A stretch of DNA of 64,000 nucleotides, taken from contig CAZNDB010000001.1 in NCBI GenBank assembly GCA_964571725.1, forward strand, positions 410,059-474,058. Direction: 5' to 3'. Below are positions 8,557 through 17,480 of this stretch, in pieces (the first letter of the stretch is position 1; every line of letters begins with the position of its first letter). Position numbers and translations under genes: made by a program. The stretch comes from UBA1369 sp964571725 (GTDB lineage Bacteria > Patescibacteriota > Gracilibacteria > UBA1369). A model generated the notes under the pieces. The model was not told the DNA's origin. It did not search any database and was given only the letters and a program-made list of their open reading frames with translations.

Positions 8557-9792
8557 CTATATTTTTGAATGAATGCGCTTGCCTATATCCTTTGCGAAAA
8601 TTGAAACAATTGTCGCAATCGGAATAGCCAACACCAGTCCAAGCACGCCCAGAAATTGAAATCCAATCAGCAATGCGAATATTATAATAATAGGACTTAA
8701 TCCCAGAGCCTTGTTCATCAGCAGCGGGACGATAATATTGTTTTCAACTTGTGAGATGCCGAAATAATAAATAATCACGAAAAGCGCGAGAGCGGGGGAC
8801 TGATTCATCACAATCGGCAAAACAAGGATACAGGCTATTACTCTGCCAAAAACCGGTACTATCATGCATATGCCGGTAATCACTGAAATTAATAACGAAA
8901 ACTGTACGCCGGCAATGGCCAGACCAATGAATGATATTAACGCCGCGACTATTGAAACCAGCAACTGTCCTCTGATCCATTCGCCAATCTTGACCTTTAC
9001 CATCTGCAATCTCTGCGTGATGTACACAGTATATTTGGCCGGGAATATGGAAACGCAAAAGTTTTCCAAAGATTGCTCGTCCACGGTCATAAAGAAAACC
9101 AGGATCAGTATAAGAATAAAATTAAGCAGACCGTTGGAAATCTGGAGAATGATTGACCATAAATTCCCTCCCAGGTTCAATAACTGGCTGGAAATAAGCT
9201 GTAAAGAATCTTTTAATTGAACCGCCACAACTTTTATGTCTACCGCCTTGTATAATTCGTCTATATAGGGTTTTAGCTGCTCGCCAAAAGGCAGATTGAG
9301 GGTCGGACTTTGTGAAACTTTTAATACGAAATCATTGACCGCACCCGCCAGGGCAATCAGCTGTTCCGCAATGAGTGGCAATAGATAAACAAAGAACATT
9401 GCCACCAGAAAAAACATAATTATATATACCAGCAGTATTCCCAGGGCCCGGGGTATTCTTTTTGCCTGCAAAAAGTCAATTAGCGGATCCAGCGCGGCTG
9501 CAATGAAGAAAGAAATAAAAAACAATAAAAGTGTATTTCCAATCAAGAAAAGCAGGTAAGCGCCAACCAATACTGCCAATACAGTGAGAGTCGCCTTGAA
9601 AACTGAGATTGGAGCGATATCCAGCATCACCTTGTCCAAATCCAGTTTGACTTCCGGCAATTCAACCAGTTCCAAATGCTGATTTGATGATTTTTTTAGC
9701 TGTGAAGCTTTTTCCTTTAATCTGGAAAATTTAGATACCACCAATGACAAAACCCCGGCTCTTTTTGTATTTTTTTTGTTTATTTTCTTCAT
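8557..9792 (-). CDS. AI-2E family (PerM/TqsA-like) membrane transporter
   Basis: A 411-residue protein with a Lys-rich, Ser-rich N-terminus of about 70 residues and then about eight hydrophobic segments. The long soluble stretch in the middle and the last segments, with PVFGRVIACILVLPIV and the ending IPLLMNKALGLSPIIIIFALLIGFQFLGVLG (given here in parts: NNIIVPLLMNKALGLSP, then GVLGLVLAIPIATI), are typical of the AI-2E/PerM family. Members export small molecules or act as ion antiporters; the substrate here is unknown. It is two bases after the pilin-like gene on the same strand and converges on the Wzz-like gene. Confidence 0.85.
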   Translation of the reverse strand: MKKINKKNTKRAGVLSLVVSKFSRLKEKASQLKKSSNQHLELVELPEVKLDLDKVMLDIAPISVFKATLTVLAVLVGAYLLFLIGNTLLLFFISFFIAAALDPLIDFLQAKRIPRALGILLVYIIMFFLVAMFFVYLLPLIAEQLIALAGAVNDFVLKVSQSPTLNLPFGEQLKPYIDELYKAVDIKVVAVQLKDSLQLISSQLLNLGGNLWSIILQISNGLLNFILILILVFFMTVDEQSLENFCVSIFPAKYTVYITQRLQMVKVKIGEWIRGQLLVSIVAALISFIGLAIAGVQFSLLISVITGICMIVPVFGRVIACILVLPIVMNQSPALALFVIIYYFGISQVENNIIVPLLMNKALGLSPIIIIFALLIGFQFLGVLGLVLAIPIATIVSIFAKDIGKRIHSKI

Positions 9793-9794
9793 TT

Positions 9795-10247
9795 TTATCC
9801 TGTTAAAGCGGAAATAAGTACGTTTACCAAAGACCAGGCCAGAAAAGCTATGGCCATCCCAATTAAAGCGTTCGTGACATAGGTTTTACCTTTATCTTTT
9901 TGTTGCGGAATCATCCCGCCCATCGTGTACATAAAACCTCCCACAACCACAAACAGCAGGGCCACCAGACTCACTATGCCCAGTAAAAAGTTACTGAAAT
10001 ATTGAATGAAATAGGGGACCATGGCCAGGGAAACACGCCCGGTCATAACGGCACATCCTAGCATCTGAGTTATAACCGTTGGATCTCTTTTATAACTTTC
10101 GTTGGAGTGCTCATTAAAAAAAGTAATAATATCGTCACAATCGCTATCTTTTGAGGCCTGCGGCAAAATCGTCCCCTGGGCCATCGCAGGAACCTGTATT
10201 GAAATCAGAACAAATACTGAAATCGCCAATAATATTAATTTTCTCAT
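9795..10247 (-). CDS. TrbC/VirB2-like pilin-type protein with signal peptide
   Basis: A 150-residue protein. The first 23 residues form a signal peptide ending PAMAQG, with probable cleavage after Ala23. Two hydrophobic segments follow at about 82-107 and 124-147, separated by a short polar loop (MIPQQKDKGKTYVTN). This is the arrangement of VirB2/TrbC-type conjugative pilins and of the two-helix pilin-like proteins frequent in Patescibacteria. The mature N-terminal part (about 60 residues, with cysteines) is longer than in classical VirB2. Other secretion components lie far away at 45468-48176 and 62244-63433. Pilus function is inferred. Confidence 0.65.
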   Translation of the reverse strand: MRKLILLAISVFVLISIQVPAMAQGTILPQASKDSDCDDIITFFNEHSNESYKRDPTVITQMLGCAVMTGRVSLAMVPYFIQYFSNFLLGIVSLVALLFVVVGGFMYTMGGMIPQQKDKGKTYVTNALIGMAIAFLAWSLVNVLISALTG

Positions 10248-10291
10248 TTTCTTTTTTTTATTCGCTGAAATCTTAACATAAAAAGATGTTA

Positions 10292-10960
10292 TTAAGCCAA
10301 ATCTTTTATTCCAATCCTGATTTCATTCACACCTTCTCCGATCAGGTCTTCGAACTGGCTGATATAATTCAAGGAAAAAACTTCCATGCCCCTGAATCTG
10401 GCTTCCAGCATCTTGAACATTACGCTGGCCTTGCGCAAAGCGGTTTTTCGCATTTTTATATTTTCCAACGGAGGCACATAGGTATTAATTCCGGTCAGCC
10501 TTACACCTGAAATCTTTGCAATTTCCAGACAAATATCAGAAATTTCCGCGGGAGAAAATCCAAATTTTTTGATCTCACTCAAAATATTCATTCTGGCCAA
10601 TATATTCGTGACACGTCCCGTTCTGGCGTTTAAATCACTTATCAATCTTACATGTTCAATGTTAATTATTGACTCGATCGTCTCAAAATTAGCTAAAACC
10701 GGAGATAAATTATTTCCTTCCAGTTCTCCCAGATAATATTTTTTGCAGGGTAGCAACAAATGCTCAATTTCTCCCAGTTGCTCAATATTATGGAAACCGA
10801 CTTTTCTGACGCCGGCACCGATTAACTTGTTAATATCTTCTATGTTCATGTTCTCCGCCTGCAGCAAAATCCCAATGTCCACAGCATTTTTAAAATTTAG
10901 TTTACAATAATATTGTATTTTTGTAACTATCTCCTGTAATCTTGCAACCTGGTATTCCAT
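10292..10960 (-). CDS. degenerate YggS/PLPBP-like protein lacking the PLP lysine
   Basis: A 222-residue protein that follows the whole YggS (PLP homeostasis protein) pattern: GVRKVGFHNIEQLGEI in place of the FGENxVQE region, KKYYLGELEGNN in place of HxIGxLQxNK, ARMNILSEIKKFGFSPAEI in place of the vNixxExxKxG region, and a C-terminal SQFEDLIGEGVNEIRIG like MSxDxxxAIxxGxxxVRIG. The strand that normally carries the PLP-binding lysine (VSKT) reads GILLQAEN, with Glu36 at the apparent lysine position. PLP binding therefore looks lost. It may be a structural or regulatory relative. It diverges from der with only four bases between the start codons. Confidence 0.62.
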   Translation of the reverse strand: MEYQVARLQEIVTKIQYYCKLNFKNAVDIGILLQAENMNIEDINKLIGAGVRKVGFHNIEQLGEIEHLLLPCKKYYLGELEGNNLSPVLANFETIESIINIEHVRLISDLNARTGRVTNILARMNILSEIKKFGFSPAEISDICLEIAKISGVRLTGINTYVPPLENIKMRKTALRKASVMFKMLEARFRGMEVFSLNYISQFEDLIGEGVNEIRIGIKDLA

Positions 10961-10964
10961 CCCT

Positions 10965-12344
10965 ATGACTATTAAAACTGCTCACAAATTACCATTTATT
11001 GCCATCGTTGGTAAACCCAATGTAGGTAAATCAAGCCTCTTTAACCGCTTAATCGGTAATAAAGTGGCCATTATTTCCGATCAGGCCGGAACCACGCGCG
11101 ACCGGGTTTTCCAGCACACCCAAATAGGCGATTACCCCGTAGTGCTAGTAGACACTGGCGGACTGGAATATGAAAAAAAGTACAATATCGAGGCTAACAT
11201 GCAGGTACAAGCCAAACTGGCCATCAATGAAGCCGATCTGGTGATTTTTCTGGTTGATGGCAGTGAAGAGCCGACCGGCGACGATATTCAGACTGCCAAT
11301 ATTCTGCGCCGAGAATCCAAGAAAATAATTTTCGTGGCTAATAAAGTCGATCACGAAAAAAGATCCCATAACCTGTTTTCATGGACTGAAATAGGTTTCG
11401 GAGAACCGGTTTCCATTTCCGTTATCCACAACCTGGGCATGGAGAAGCTGGAAAGAATCATTATCAGCCATCTGGAATCCTTGAATTTAGTAGCTTCCGT
11501 CGCAGATCAAACTACGCCCGGCAGATCAATTAAAGTTGCTTTTATCGGCAGACCAAACGCCGGAAAATCATCTTTGGTCAATGCCGTTCTCGGAGAGGAA
11601 AGAATTATTGTTTCCGATATCCCTGGCACTACCCGTGACGCACTGGACAGTGAAGTGGAAATAGAGGGACAGCCTTTTACGCTGATTGATACTGCCGGTC
11701 TTCGCCGGCGCGGAAAGATTGAACCGGGAATTGAAAAATTTTCTTCCTTCAGGACTTTTCAGGCTATTGAGCGGGCTGATGTGGTATGCCTGGTACTGGA
11801 TTACAGCGAGGGCATACGCGCCCAGGACCTGCATATCTCTTCCTATATTCTGGAAGCCAACAAAGGACTGATCCTGCTGATCAACAAGTCCGACCTGATG
11901 GAGGAAAAAGAAGAGGAACGTAACCGCATCGGACGCCTGCTGAAAAACCGTTTCGATTATCTGTCCTGGGCGCCGGTACTTTTTGTATCTGCCAAAAATC
12001 ATAAAAACCTTGATCTGATTTTTGATACGGCCAAGCAGATTTATGATGAAAGATCAAAGCTGATCGACCACGACGATCTGGTTGATTTTGTGCGCGAAAG
12101 ATATCATAAACACCAGCCCCCCACGGCCGGCCGCAACAAACTGCTCTTTTACGATCTGGTACAAATTCCCAGCCAGACGCCGACCTTTGAGTACCTGGTG
12201 AATAAAGAAGACATAGTCCATTTTTCCTATCAGCGCTATTTGGAAAACGAATTCCGTGAACAATTTGGCTTTTTAGGCACTTCCATTAAATTCTACTATA
12301 AGGCAATCGATTCCCGCTTATTGAAAAACGCCAATCCTCTTTAA
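10965..12344 (+). CDS. der: ribosome biogenesis GTPase Der (EngA)
   Basis: A 459-residue tandem GTPase. The first G domain has GKPNVGKS at 16-23 and AGTTRD; the second has GRPNAGKS at 195-202 and PGTTRD. NKVD and NKSD give the G4 motifs. A KH-like domain follows to the C-terminus. Der acts in late 50S assembly. The final nine codons overlap the converging nucleotidyltransferase-like gene by 27 bases, which is tight packing of two conserved reading frames. Confidence 0.97.
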   Translation: MTIKTAHKLPFIAIVGKPNVGKSSLFNRLIGNKVAIISDQAGTTRDRVFQHTQIGDYPVVLVDTGGLEYEKKYNIEANMQVQAKLAINEADLVIFLVDGSEEPTGDDIQTANILRRESKKIIFVANKVDHEKRSHNLFSWTEIGFGEPVSISVIHNLGMEKLERIIISHLESLNLVASVADQTTPGRSIKVAFIGRPNAGKSSLVNAVLGEERIIVSDIPGTTRDALDSEVEIEGQPFTLIDTAGLRRRGKIEPGIEKFSSFRTFQAIERADVVCLVLDYSEGIRAQDLHISSYILEANKGLILLINKSDLMEEKEEERNRIGRLLKNRFDYLSWAPVLFVSAKNHKNLDLIFDTAKQIYDERSKLIDHDDLVDFVRERYHKHQPPTAGRNKLLFYDLVQIPSQTPTFEYLVNKEDIVHFSYQRYLENEFREQFGFLGTSIKFYYKAIDSRLLKNANPL

Positions 12345-13259
12345 CCTTGATTCAAACTGGTCACGGTAATACTTCCTGCGGTCGTGGTTATGGAATTTTA
12401 ACCACTTGGAACTTACTTCCACAGAGGCGTCTTCCGTTAAATATTTTAATTTACGTTGATGTCTCCTGATAAAATATTTCTCTAATTGTGCTTCGAGCCT
12501 ATTACCAAGCTTCCCAGCCAATACCCTCTCCAGAAATCCTGCCATAAACGACTTTCCTTTCCAAAGGGTGGAATTACTGCTGAAGCGCGCCTGATAATTA
12601 TCAAAATACCGTTCCATCCAGGGTGAATTATCCTGCTGAATCTTCCGGTAAAAACGCTCCTGGCCATAAATGGGGCAAAGCGCCAGGACCCAAAAAGCAA
12701 AATAAATATCATAAGGGGTGAGCAACAGTGTCTGGAAATTCAAATTATCGGCATTGGCATAAAAACTCAGGCAGAAACGGCCATCAATTTTTGTTCCATA
12801 TCTTCTTTGTCCGGACAAATGCAAGATTAGCGTAGTAAATAAACGGGTCAGAAAAATTCTTCCCGGCCGGGAGACGATAAACAAATCAATGTCACTATTT
12901 TCTTCGGCTATTCCCAGAGGCAAATAATTGCAAACTGCCACGTATTCCACAAAAGGAATTCTTCTGAAGATCTTGGCGGATTTTAAGGCCTTTTTAATTA
13001 AATGATCGGCAGTCTTCCCGTTAGCTTGCTCTTTAGTGGGTTCAGTCCTGAATCTTAAACAAACTTTTTCGTCAACTATTGCCAAATGCTCGCTGTCTCT
13101 AACAATTATTTCAATATCCGTCCATTTAAATTTATTATCTCCAAATATATTCCGCTCAATAAAATCTTTGTCCAGTCCCTGTCCGAATATGTCAAAATAA
13201 GCCACCAAAGCAGTTAATCTTTCTTCCAAAGTCCAGTTTTTGGGATCAAAATCAATCAT
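12318..13259 (-). CDS. nucleotidyltransferase-fold protein of unknown function
   Basis: A 313-residue protein. Residues 112-128 read YLPLGIAEENSDIDLFI, matching the minimal nucleotidyltransferase motif G-x(n)-SDID with candidate metal ligands Asp123 and Asp125. The preceding 100 residues look like a helical or winged-helix region, and the last 100 are basic and rich in Arg, Lys and aromatic residues, possibly nucleic-acid binding. No partner antitoxin-like gene is adjacent, so a MNT/HEPN toxin pair is not supported. It diverges from uvrC with 55 bases between starts and overlaps the end of der. Confidence 0.55.
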   Translation of the reverse strand: MIDFDPKNWTLEERLTALVAYFDIFGQGLDKDFIERNIFGDNKFKWTDIEIIVRDSEHLAIVDEKVCLRFRTEPTKEQANGKTADHLIKKALKSAKIFRRIPFVEYVAVCNYLPLGIAEENSDIDLFIVSRPGRIFLTRLFTTLILHLSGQRRYGTKIDGRFCLSFYANADNLNFQTLLLTPYDIYFAFWVLALCPIYGQERFYRKIQQDNSPWMERYFDNYQARFSSNSTLWKGKSFMAGFLERVLAGKLGNRLEAQLEKYFIRRHQRKLKYLTEDASVEVSSKWLKFHNHDRRKYYRDQFESRLKRIGVFQ

Positions 13260-13262
13260 GAT

Positions 13263-13291
13263 TTCACATATCTGCCTGGCTATCTTATACT
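13263..13291 (+). promoter_or_regulatory. promoter for uvrC
   Basis: TTCACA at 13263-13268, a 17-base spacer and TATACT at 13286-13291 make a good sigma-70-type promoter ending 23 bases before the GTG start of uvrC. Confidence 0.6.
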
Positions 13292-13314
13292 ATCGGCAAG
13301 TTTAAAATCAAAAC

Positions 13315-15525
13315 GTGAGCAAATATCTGAATCATCTGTTGAAAAACGTGCCGCACCGTCCGGGTGTTTATAGAATGAAAAATAAAGACGGTGACATCAT
13401 TTATATCGGCAAGGCTAAAGACTTGTTTAAACGGGTTGGCAGCTATTTCCGGCAGATAGATAAACACACACCCAAAACAGCCAAGATGGTCGAAAATATT
13501 ACCGATTTCGATTACACCGTGGCCGGCTCGGAACTGGAAGCACTGATTCTGGAAACCAATCTGATCAAGGAACATCGTCCCAAGTACAATGTCCTGATGA
13601 AGGATGATAAAAATTACGCCTATATCAAGGTGACCACCGGTGAAGACTATCCCCGCATATTTGTAGTACGAAAGGTGCTGAACGATAAGGCCAGATATTT
13701 CGGCCCCAAAACCGCCGCCGGACAAATTTATGAAACGCTCAATCATCTGCGCAAGATCTTTCCTTTCCGCAATTGCGGACTGCAGCTGGAAGATTTGGGA
13801 CCGGCGCAGGAAGGGGACATTAATAAAAAACGACTGGTAAAAGTCACTAAAGCCGGCATCAAATATCCTTGCCTGGACTTGCACATCAAACGCTGTCTGG
13901 CTCCCTGTATCGGCAAACCGACCAAAGAGGAATATCGCGAGGTGATCAATAAAATTATCGAATTACTGGAAGGTAAATATCAACAGATCGTTGATGAACT
14001 AAAAGACCAAATGCGCACCGCGGCACAGAACAAAAAATTTGAACAGGCGGCTAAATTGAGAGACAAGATTCTCAGCATCGAAAACATCTATCAGAACCAG
14101 CTGGCCAGTAATCCTGACCACCAGCATGCCGACATTATCAATTACTATATTCAGGAAGATCTGGTCTATTTCAATGTCTTTCAAGTTAGGGAAGGGAAGT
14201 TGGTTGATCAGCAGAACGTGATTGTTAAACTGCCGCCGCTGGATAAACCGCATGGTGAGATGCTGGGAGCTTTTATCCAGCAATTCTATGCCGATAATAC
14301 CAATTTGCCGAAAGAAATTATTATTCCCGAAACCACGGGACAGGAGGACGTTCTGGAAAAATGGTTGAGTGATCTTGCGGGACATAAAGTAAAATTTGTG
14401 ATCCCCCAAAAAGGCAAAAACGATAAATTGCTCCAGCTTTCACTGGAAAACGCCCTGAGTTTCGCCAGACAGTCCAGAGCCAGATGGGAAGGGGAAAGTA
14501 CTCAGGATCGCGAGGAGGGACTGGAAAAACTGGCTCAAATCCTGGGACTGGATCATTTTCCCAAAAGAATCGAATGTTATGACATTTCCCATCTTGGCGG
14601 CACGCATACGGTCGCCTCAATGTCGGTATTTGAAAATGGCCTGCCCAAAAAGGAACACTACCGCCACTTTAAAATAAGCCTGGAAAAAGCCGGTTCACCC
14701 GACGACTTCCAGTCCATGAATGAAGTGATTTTCCGGCGTCTAAAATATCTGAAACCGGCACTGGAAACGGCTGGATATTTCCTTAAAAAGAAAGGCGAAT
14801 CATACCAGGTAAAACTTGGGAAAAAGCTGCTTCTTACTTTCCAAATACAATCTGCCGGTAAACTGAAAACATTTGTAAAACCATTTAAATTTCCGGCTGG
14901 CCAATACGCCGAGATTATCAGAAAAATTATTGAAAAATTCGATACCAACAGACTCTACCTGCAAATTCCCAAAAGTAAACTGAAACAACTGGAGGAAATG
15001 GGCTTTCAGGAGGTTAAAACGGATATGCCGGAATATCCCGCAAATAAAAACAATCTGGTCGTAGTCTATGATAAAACCAGAAATTACGAAGACGCTTCAT
15101 TCAAAAAGAAACCTGACCTGATCGTAATCGATGGCGGGAAAGGACAACTTTCCTATGCAGTCAAAGCCTTGAAAGACTATCATCTGGAAATACCCGTCAT
15201 TTCCTTGGCCAAAAAACAGGAAGAGTTTTTTCTTCCCGGTAAAACCACTTCCATCCAGCTTGCGGCCAATGATCCGGCCAGACTGCTGATCCAGCACATC
15301 AGGGATGAAGCGCATCGCTTTGCCATAGAATACAATAGAAAATTAAGAAAAAAAGACTATACTGTCTCCGAATTGGAACAGGTAACCGGGGTCGGGAAAA
15401 TTACCACTCAAAAACTGCTGCGTAAATTCGGCTCGCTGGAAAACATCAAAAACCTTCCGGTGGAGGAACTGGCAAAGGAAACGGGCTTGAAAACCGCCAA
15501 TAAAATCAAATCATATTTTAATTAA
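13315..15525 (+). CDS. uvrC: excinuclease ABC subunit C with an extra inserted domain
   Basis: A 736-residue UvrC, the dual-incision nuclease of nucleotide excision repair. The GIY-YIG domain is at the N-terminus (GVYRMKNKDGDIIYIGKA from residue 19). A UvrB-binding UVR motif (NKKFEQAAKLRDKI) lies near 240. The RNase H-like nuclease domain starts around ECYDISHLGG (about 420) and resumes with DLIVIDGGKGQL at about 600, ending in a helix-hairpin-helix pair. The family is usually about 600 residues. The excess is an insert of roughly 110 residues (about 484-594) inside the RNase H-like domain. The GTG start is taken because homology begins directly after it and a promoter lies just upstream. Confidence 0.95.
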   Translation: MSKYLNHLLKNVPHRPGVYRMKNKDGDIIYIGKAKDLFKRVGSYFRQIDKHTPKTAKMVENITDFDYTVAGSELEALILETNLIKEHRPKYNVLMKDDKNYAYIKVTTGEDYPRIFVVRKVLNDKARYFGPKTAAGQIYETLNHLRKIFPFRNCGLQLEDLGPAQEGDINKKRLVKVTKAGIKYPCLDLHIKRCLAPCIGKPTKEEYREVINKIIELLEGKYQQIVDELKDQMRTAAQNKKFEQAAKLRDKILSIENIYQNQLASNPDHQHADIINYYIQEDLVYFNVFQVREGKLVDQQNVIVKLPPLDKPHGEMLGAFIQQFYADNTNLPKEIIIPETTGQEDVLEKWLSDLAGHKVKFVIPQKGKNDKLLQLSLENALSFARQSRARWEGESTQDREEGLEKLAQILGLDHFPKRIECYDISHLGGTHTVASMSVFENGLPKKEHYRHFKISLEKAGSPDDFQSMNEVIFRRLKYLKPALETAGYFLKKKGESYQVKLGKKLLLTFQIQSAGKLKTFVKPFKFPAGQYAEIIRKIIEKFDTNRLYLQIPKSKLKQLEEMGFQEVKTDMPEYPANKNNLVVVYDKTRNYEDASFKKKPDLIVIDGGKGQLSYAVKALKDYHLEIPVISLAKKQEEFFLPGKTTSIQLAANDPARLLIQHIRDEAHRFAIEYNRKLRKKDYTVSELEQVTGVGKITTQKLLRKFGSLENIKNLPVEELAKETGLKTANKIKSYFN

Positions 15526-15528
15526 ACA

Positions 15529-16635
15529 ATGGACTTAACTCAGCTCTTACTCATCGTATTGGTATTGGCAGTCGGTTTTCTGATCTATAAACTGACCGGC
15601 ACGCAAAAACCCGCGGATAACGCCGGAGACAAACTGTTTTTGGAAATGCTGGAAAATTTGCGCAAGGAATTGCGCGATAATTCCCTGCAAACCCGCCAGG
15701 AGGTAAATAATCAGCTGGAGAAAGTAAACGATCAACTTTCCAAAGGTATGTTGGAAAGCAATAAATCCCTGCAAAACCAGTTCAAGCAGACCAACGACAT
15801 TACCAAGGAAATCTACACGCAGCTCACTAAAATCGATTCCACCAACAAACAGGTGGTAAATTTCGCCGAACAGATGAAATCACTGGAAAATATCCTCAAA
15901 AACCCCAAGCAGCGCGGCATACTGGGCGAATACTTTCTGGAAACCCTGCTGGGCAACATCCTCCCGCCCAATGCCTATCAGATGCAATATCCGATGAAAA
16001 ACAGTGAAATCATCGTGGACGCCGTGATTTTCTTCAAGGATTTGATTATTCCCATCGATTCCAAATTTTCTCTGGAAAAATATAACCGCATCATGGAGGA
16101 AAACGACACCGTGCAACGGGAAAAATTGGAAAAGGAATTCAAAAACGACGTTAAAAAACGCATCGACGAAACCAGCAAATACATCCGGCCCAATGATGGC
16201 ACGACCAACTTTGCTTTCATGTTCATTCCGGCCGAAGGCATCTATTACAACCTTCTTATTTACAAACAGGGCAGCATTGAGGTTAATTCCCAGAATCTGA
16301 TTGAATATGCTTTTGATAAGCATGTAATTATTGTATCTCCCACATCTTTCTATGCCTATCTGCAGACGGTCATGCAGGGACTTAAAAGCGTGGAGTTGGA
16401 AAAAAACGTAGTGGAAGTAGTAAAAAAAGTTGGCGAACTGAGCCGTCATCTCAATGCCTACCAGACCTATATGCAAAAACTGGGAAACAACCTGGGAACA
16501 ACCGTGAATATGTACAACACTGCCAGCAAGGAATTTACCAAGATCGACAAGGACGTCTACAAAATTACCGGCGGAGAATCAGCCATTAACGTTGAATTGG
16601 AACAACTGGAAAAACCAAATCAGGAAAGCCTTTAA
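15529..16635 (+). CDS. rmuC: DNA recombination protein RmuC homologue
   Basis: A 368-residue protein with a single N-terminal membrane anchor (residues 4-21), a coiled-coil region to about 120, and then the RmuC nuclease-like core: RGILGEYFLETLLGNILPPN, followed by VDAVIFFKDLIIPIDSKFSLEKY, containing the Asp and the D-S-K residues of a restriction-nuclease-like fold. It starts three bases after the uvrC stop, so a DNA repair operon uvrC-rmuC is likely. The stop codons of rmuC and the converging tsaC overlap. Confidence 0.9.
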   Translation: MDLTQLLLIVLVLAVGFLIYKLTGTQKPADNAGDKLFLEMLENLRKELRDNSLQTRQEVNNQLEKVNDQLSKGMLESNKSLQNQFKQTNDITKEIYTQLTKIDSTNKQVVNFAEQMKSLENILKNPKQRGILGEYFLETLLGNILPPNAYQMQYPMKNSEIIVDAVIFFKDLIIPIDSKFSLEKYNRIMEENDTVQREKLEKEFKNDVKKRIDETSKYIRPNDGTTNFAFMFIPAEGIYYNLLIYKQGSIEVNSQNLIEYAFDKHVIIVSPTSFYAYLQTVMQGLKSVELEKNVVEVVKKVGELSRHLNAYQTYMQKLGNNLGTTVNMYNTASKEFTKIDKDVYKITGGESAINVELEQLEKPNQESL

Positions 16636-17276
16636 GTCACTCCGTTTCTACCATCCCGATTATTCTTTATGCAGGATTCCCAAAAATCCAATATTTCCCG
16701 TCCTGCAACAGCACCCTCCCGCAAAATTTTTAGCTGATCGGTAGTGCAATCCACAATTGTTGATTCGATACCGAATTCACACTTACCGCCATCGACAATT
16801 CCTGCTATGGGCAAACCTTCCAACTGTTCTTCAACTTCTTTTACCGTTAAGGGACTTCTCCTGCCGGACAAATTGGCGGAAGGAACTGCTATGGGGCGGC
16901 CAAATTTTCTAATAATTTCCAATGTAAGCGGTTGATCCGGCATTCTGACGCCAATCGTCTCGGTTCCGGCCGATAAAATTGAACTGACTTGCGGCTTCTT
17001 CTTCAAAATAAGCGAAACGGGGCCGGGCCAATACTTATCAATAAGTTTTTGCGCGTGAAGAGGGACTTCCAGAACAATCTTATCAAGCATCGCCATATCC
17101 GTTACCTGCAGCATAATAGGTTTTCCTTTTGGTCTTCCTTTTACGTCATACAAATCGTTGACCGCCTGATCGTTCAAACCGTCCGCCGCCAGACCATAGA
17201 CAGTTTCCGTTGGAATAACTACCAATTTACCATCTTGAAGGGCTTTCACTGCCTCATCTACTGTTAAAAGTTTCAT
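16632..17276 (-). CDS. tsaC: L-threonylcarbamoyladenylate synthase (Sua5/YciO/YrdC family)
   Basis: A 214-residue YrdC-fold protein that makes threonylcarbamoyl-AMP for t6A37 of ANN-decoding tRNAs. Visible family motifs: GKLVVIPTETVYGLAADG (from residue 16), KGRPKGKPIMLQV, PGPVSLIL, TIGVRMPDQP and the SANLSGRRSP loop. Reading upstream of the ATG at 17276 would pass through tRNA-Leu, so the start is set here, 12 bases after the CCA end of that tRNA. The tRNA and tsaC are thus very likely on one transcript. The C-terminus lacks the extra Sua5 domain. Confidence 0.93.
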   Translation of the reverse strand: MKLLTVDEAVKALQDGKLVVIPTETVYGLAADGLNDQAVNDLYDVKGRPKGKPIMLQVTDMAMLDKIVLEVPLHAQKLIDKYWPGPVSLILKKKPQVSSILSAGTETIGVRMPDQPLTLEIIRKFGRPIAVPSANLSGRRSPLTVKEVEEQLEGLPIAGIVDGGKCEFGIESTIVDCTTDQLKILREGAVAGREILDFWESCIKNNRDGRNGVT

Positions 17277-17288
17277 CAATTGGAAATT

Positions 17289-17375
17289 TGGTGGGCAAGG
17301 AGGGACTTGAACCCTCACTCCATTACTGGAACACGATTTTGAGTCGTGCGCGTCTGCCAGTTCCGCCACTCGCCC
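17289..17375 (-). tRNA. tRNA-Leu (anticodon CAA)
   Basis: An 87-base type II tRNA with encoded CCA. Acceptor stem GGGCGAG pairs with CTTGCCC, the anticodon stem is CACGA/TCGTG with loop CTCAAAA giving anticodon CAA, a long variable arm follows (TTCCAGTAATGGA), and the T loop reads GTTCAAG. The tRNA is immediately upstream of tsaC on the same strand. Confidence 0.95.
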
Positions 17376-17393
17376 GAACTAAATAGCAGCCAA

Positions 17394-17422
17394 ATTCTAT
17401 GTATCGGCAGGACTCTAGTCAA
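17394..17422 (-). promoter_or_regulatory. promoter for tRNA-Leu(CAA) and tsaC
   Basis: On the minus strand TTGACT at 17422-17417, a 17-base spacer and TAGAAT at 17399-17394 lie 19 bases before the tRNA 5' end. Confidence 0.68.
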
Positions 17423-17429
17423 TCTAATC

Positions 17430-17458
17430 TTTCCAATTTCAAATAATACCGCTATATT
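17430..17458 (+). promoter_or_regulatory. promoter for obg
   Basis: TTTCCA at 17430-17435, a 17-base spacer and TATATT at 17453-17458 lie 23 bases before the obg ATG, divergent from the tRNA-Leu promoter. Confidence 0.58.
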
Positions 17459-17480
17459 ATGGGCCGTTAAACAAATCAAC

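Noticed and set aside
12318..13259. MNT-type antitoxin of a toxin pair
   Set aside because: No HEPN-type or other partner gene is adjacent, and the protein is much longer than typical MNT antitoxins.
17277..17369. In-frame extension of tsaC starting MAELADAHDSK
   Set aside because: It is the translation of tRNA-Leu read in the tsaC frame. The tRNA is clear, so the gene starts at 17276.
17346..17480. In-frame upstream extension of obg
   Set aside because: It overlaps the tRNA-Leu gene and the obg promoter; the Obg fold begins at the ATG at 17481.
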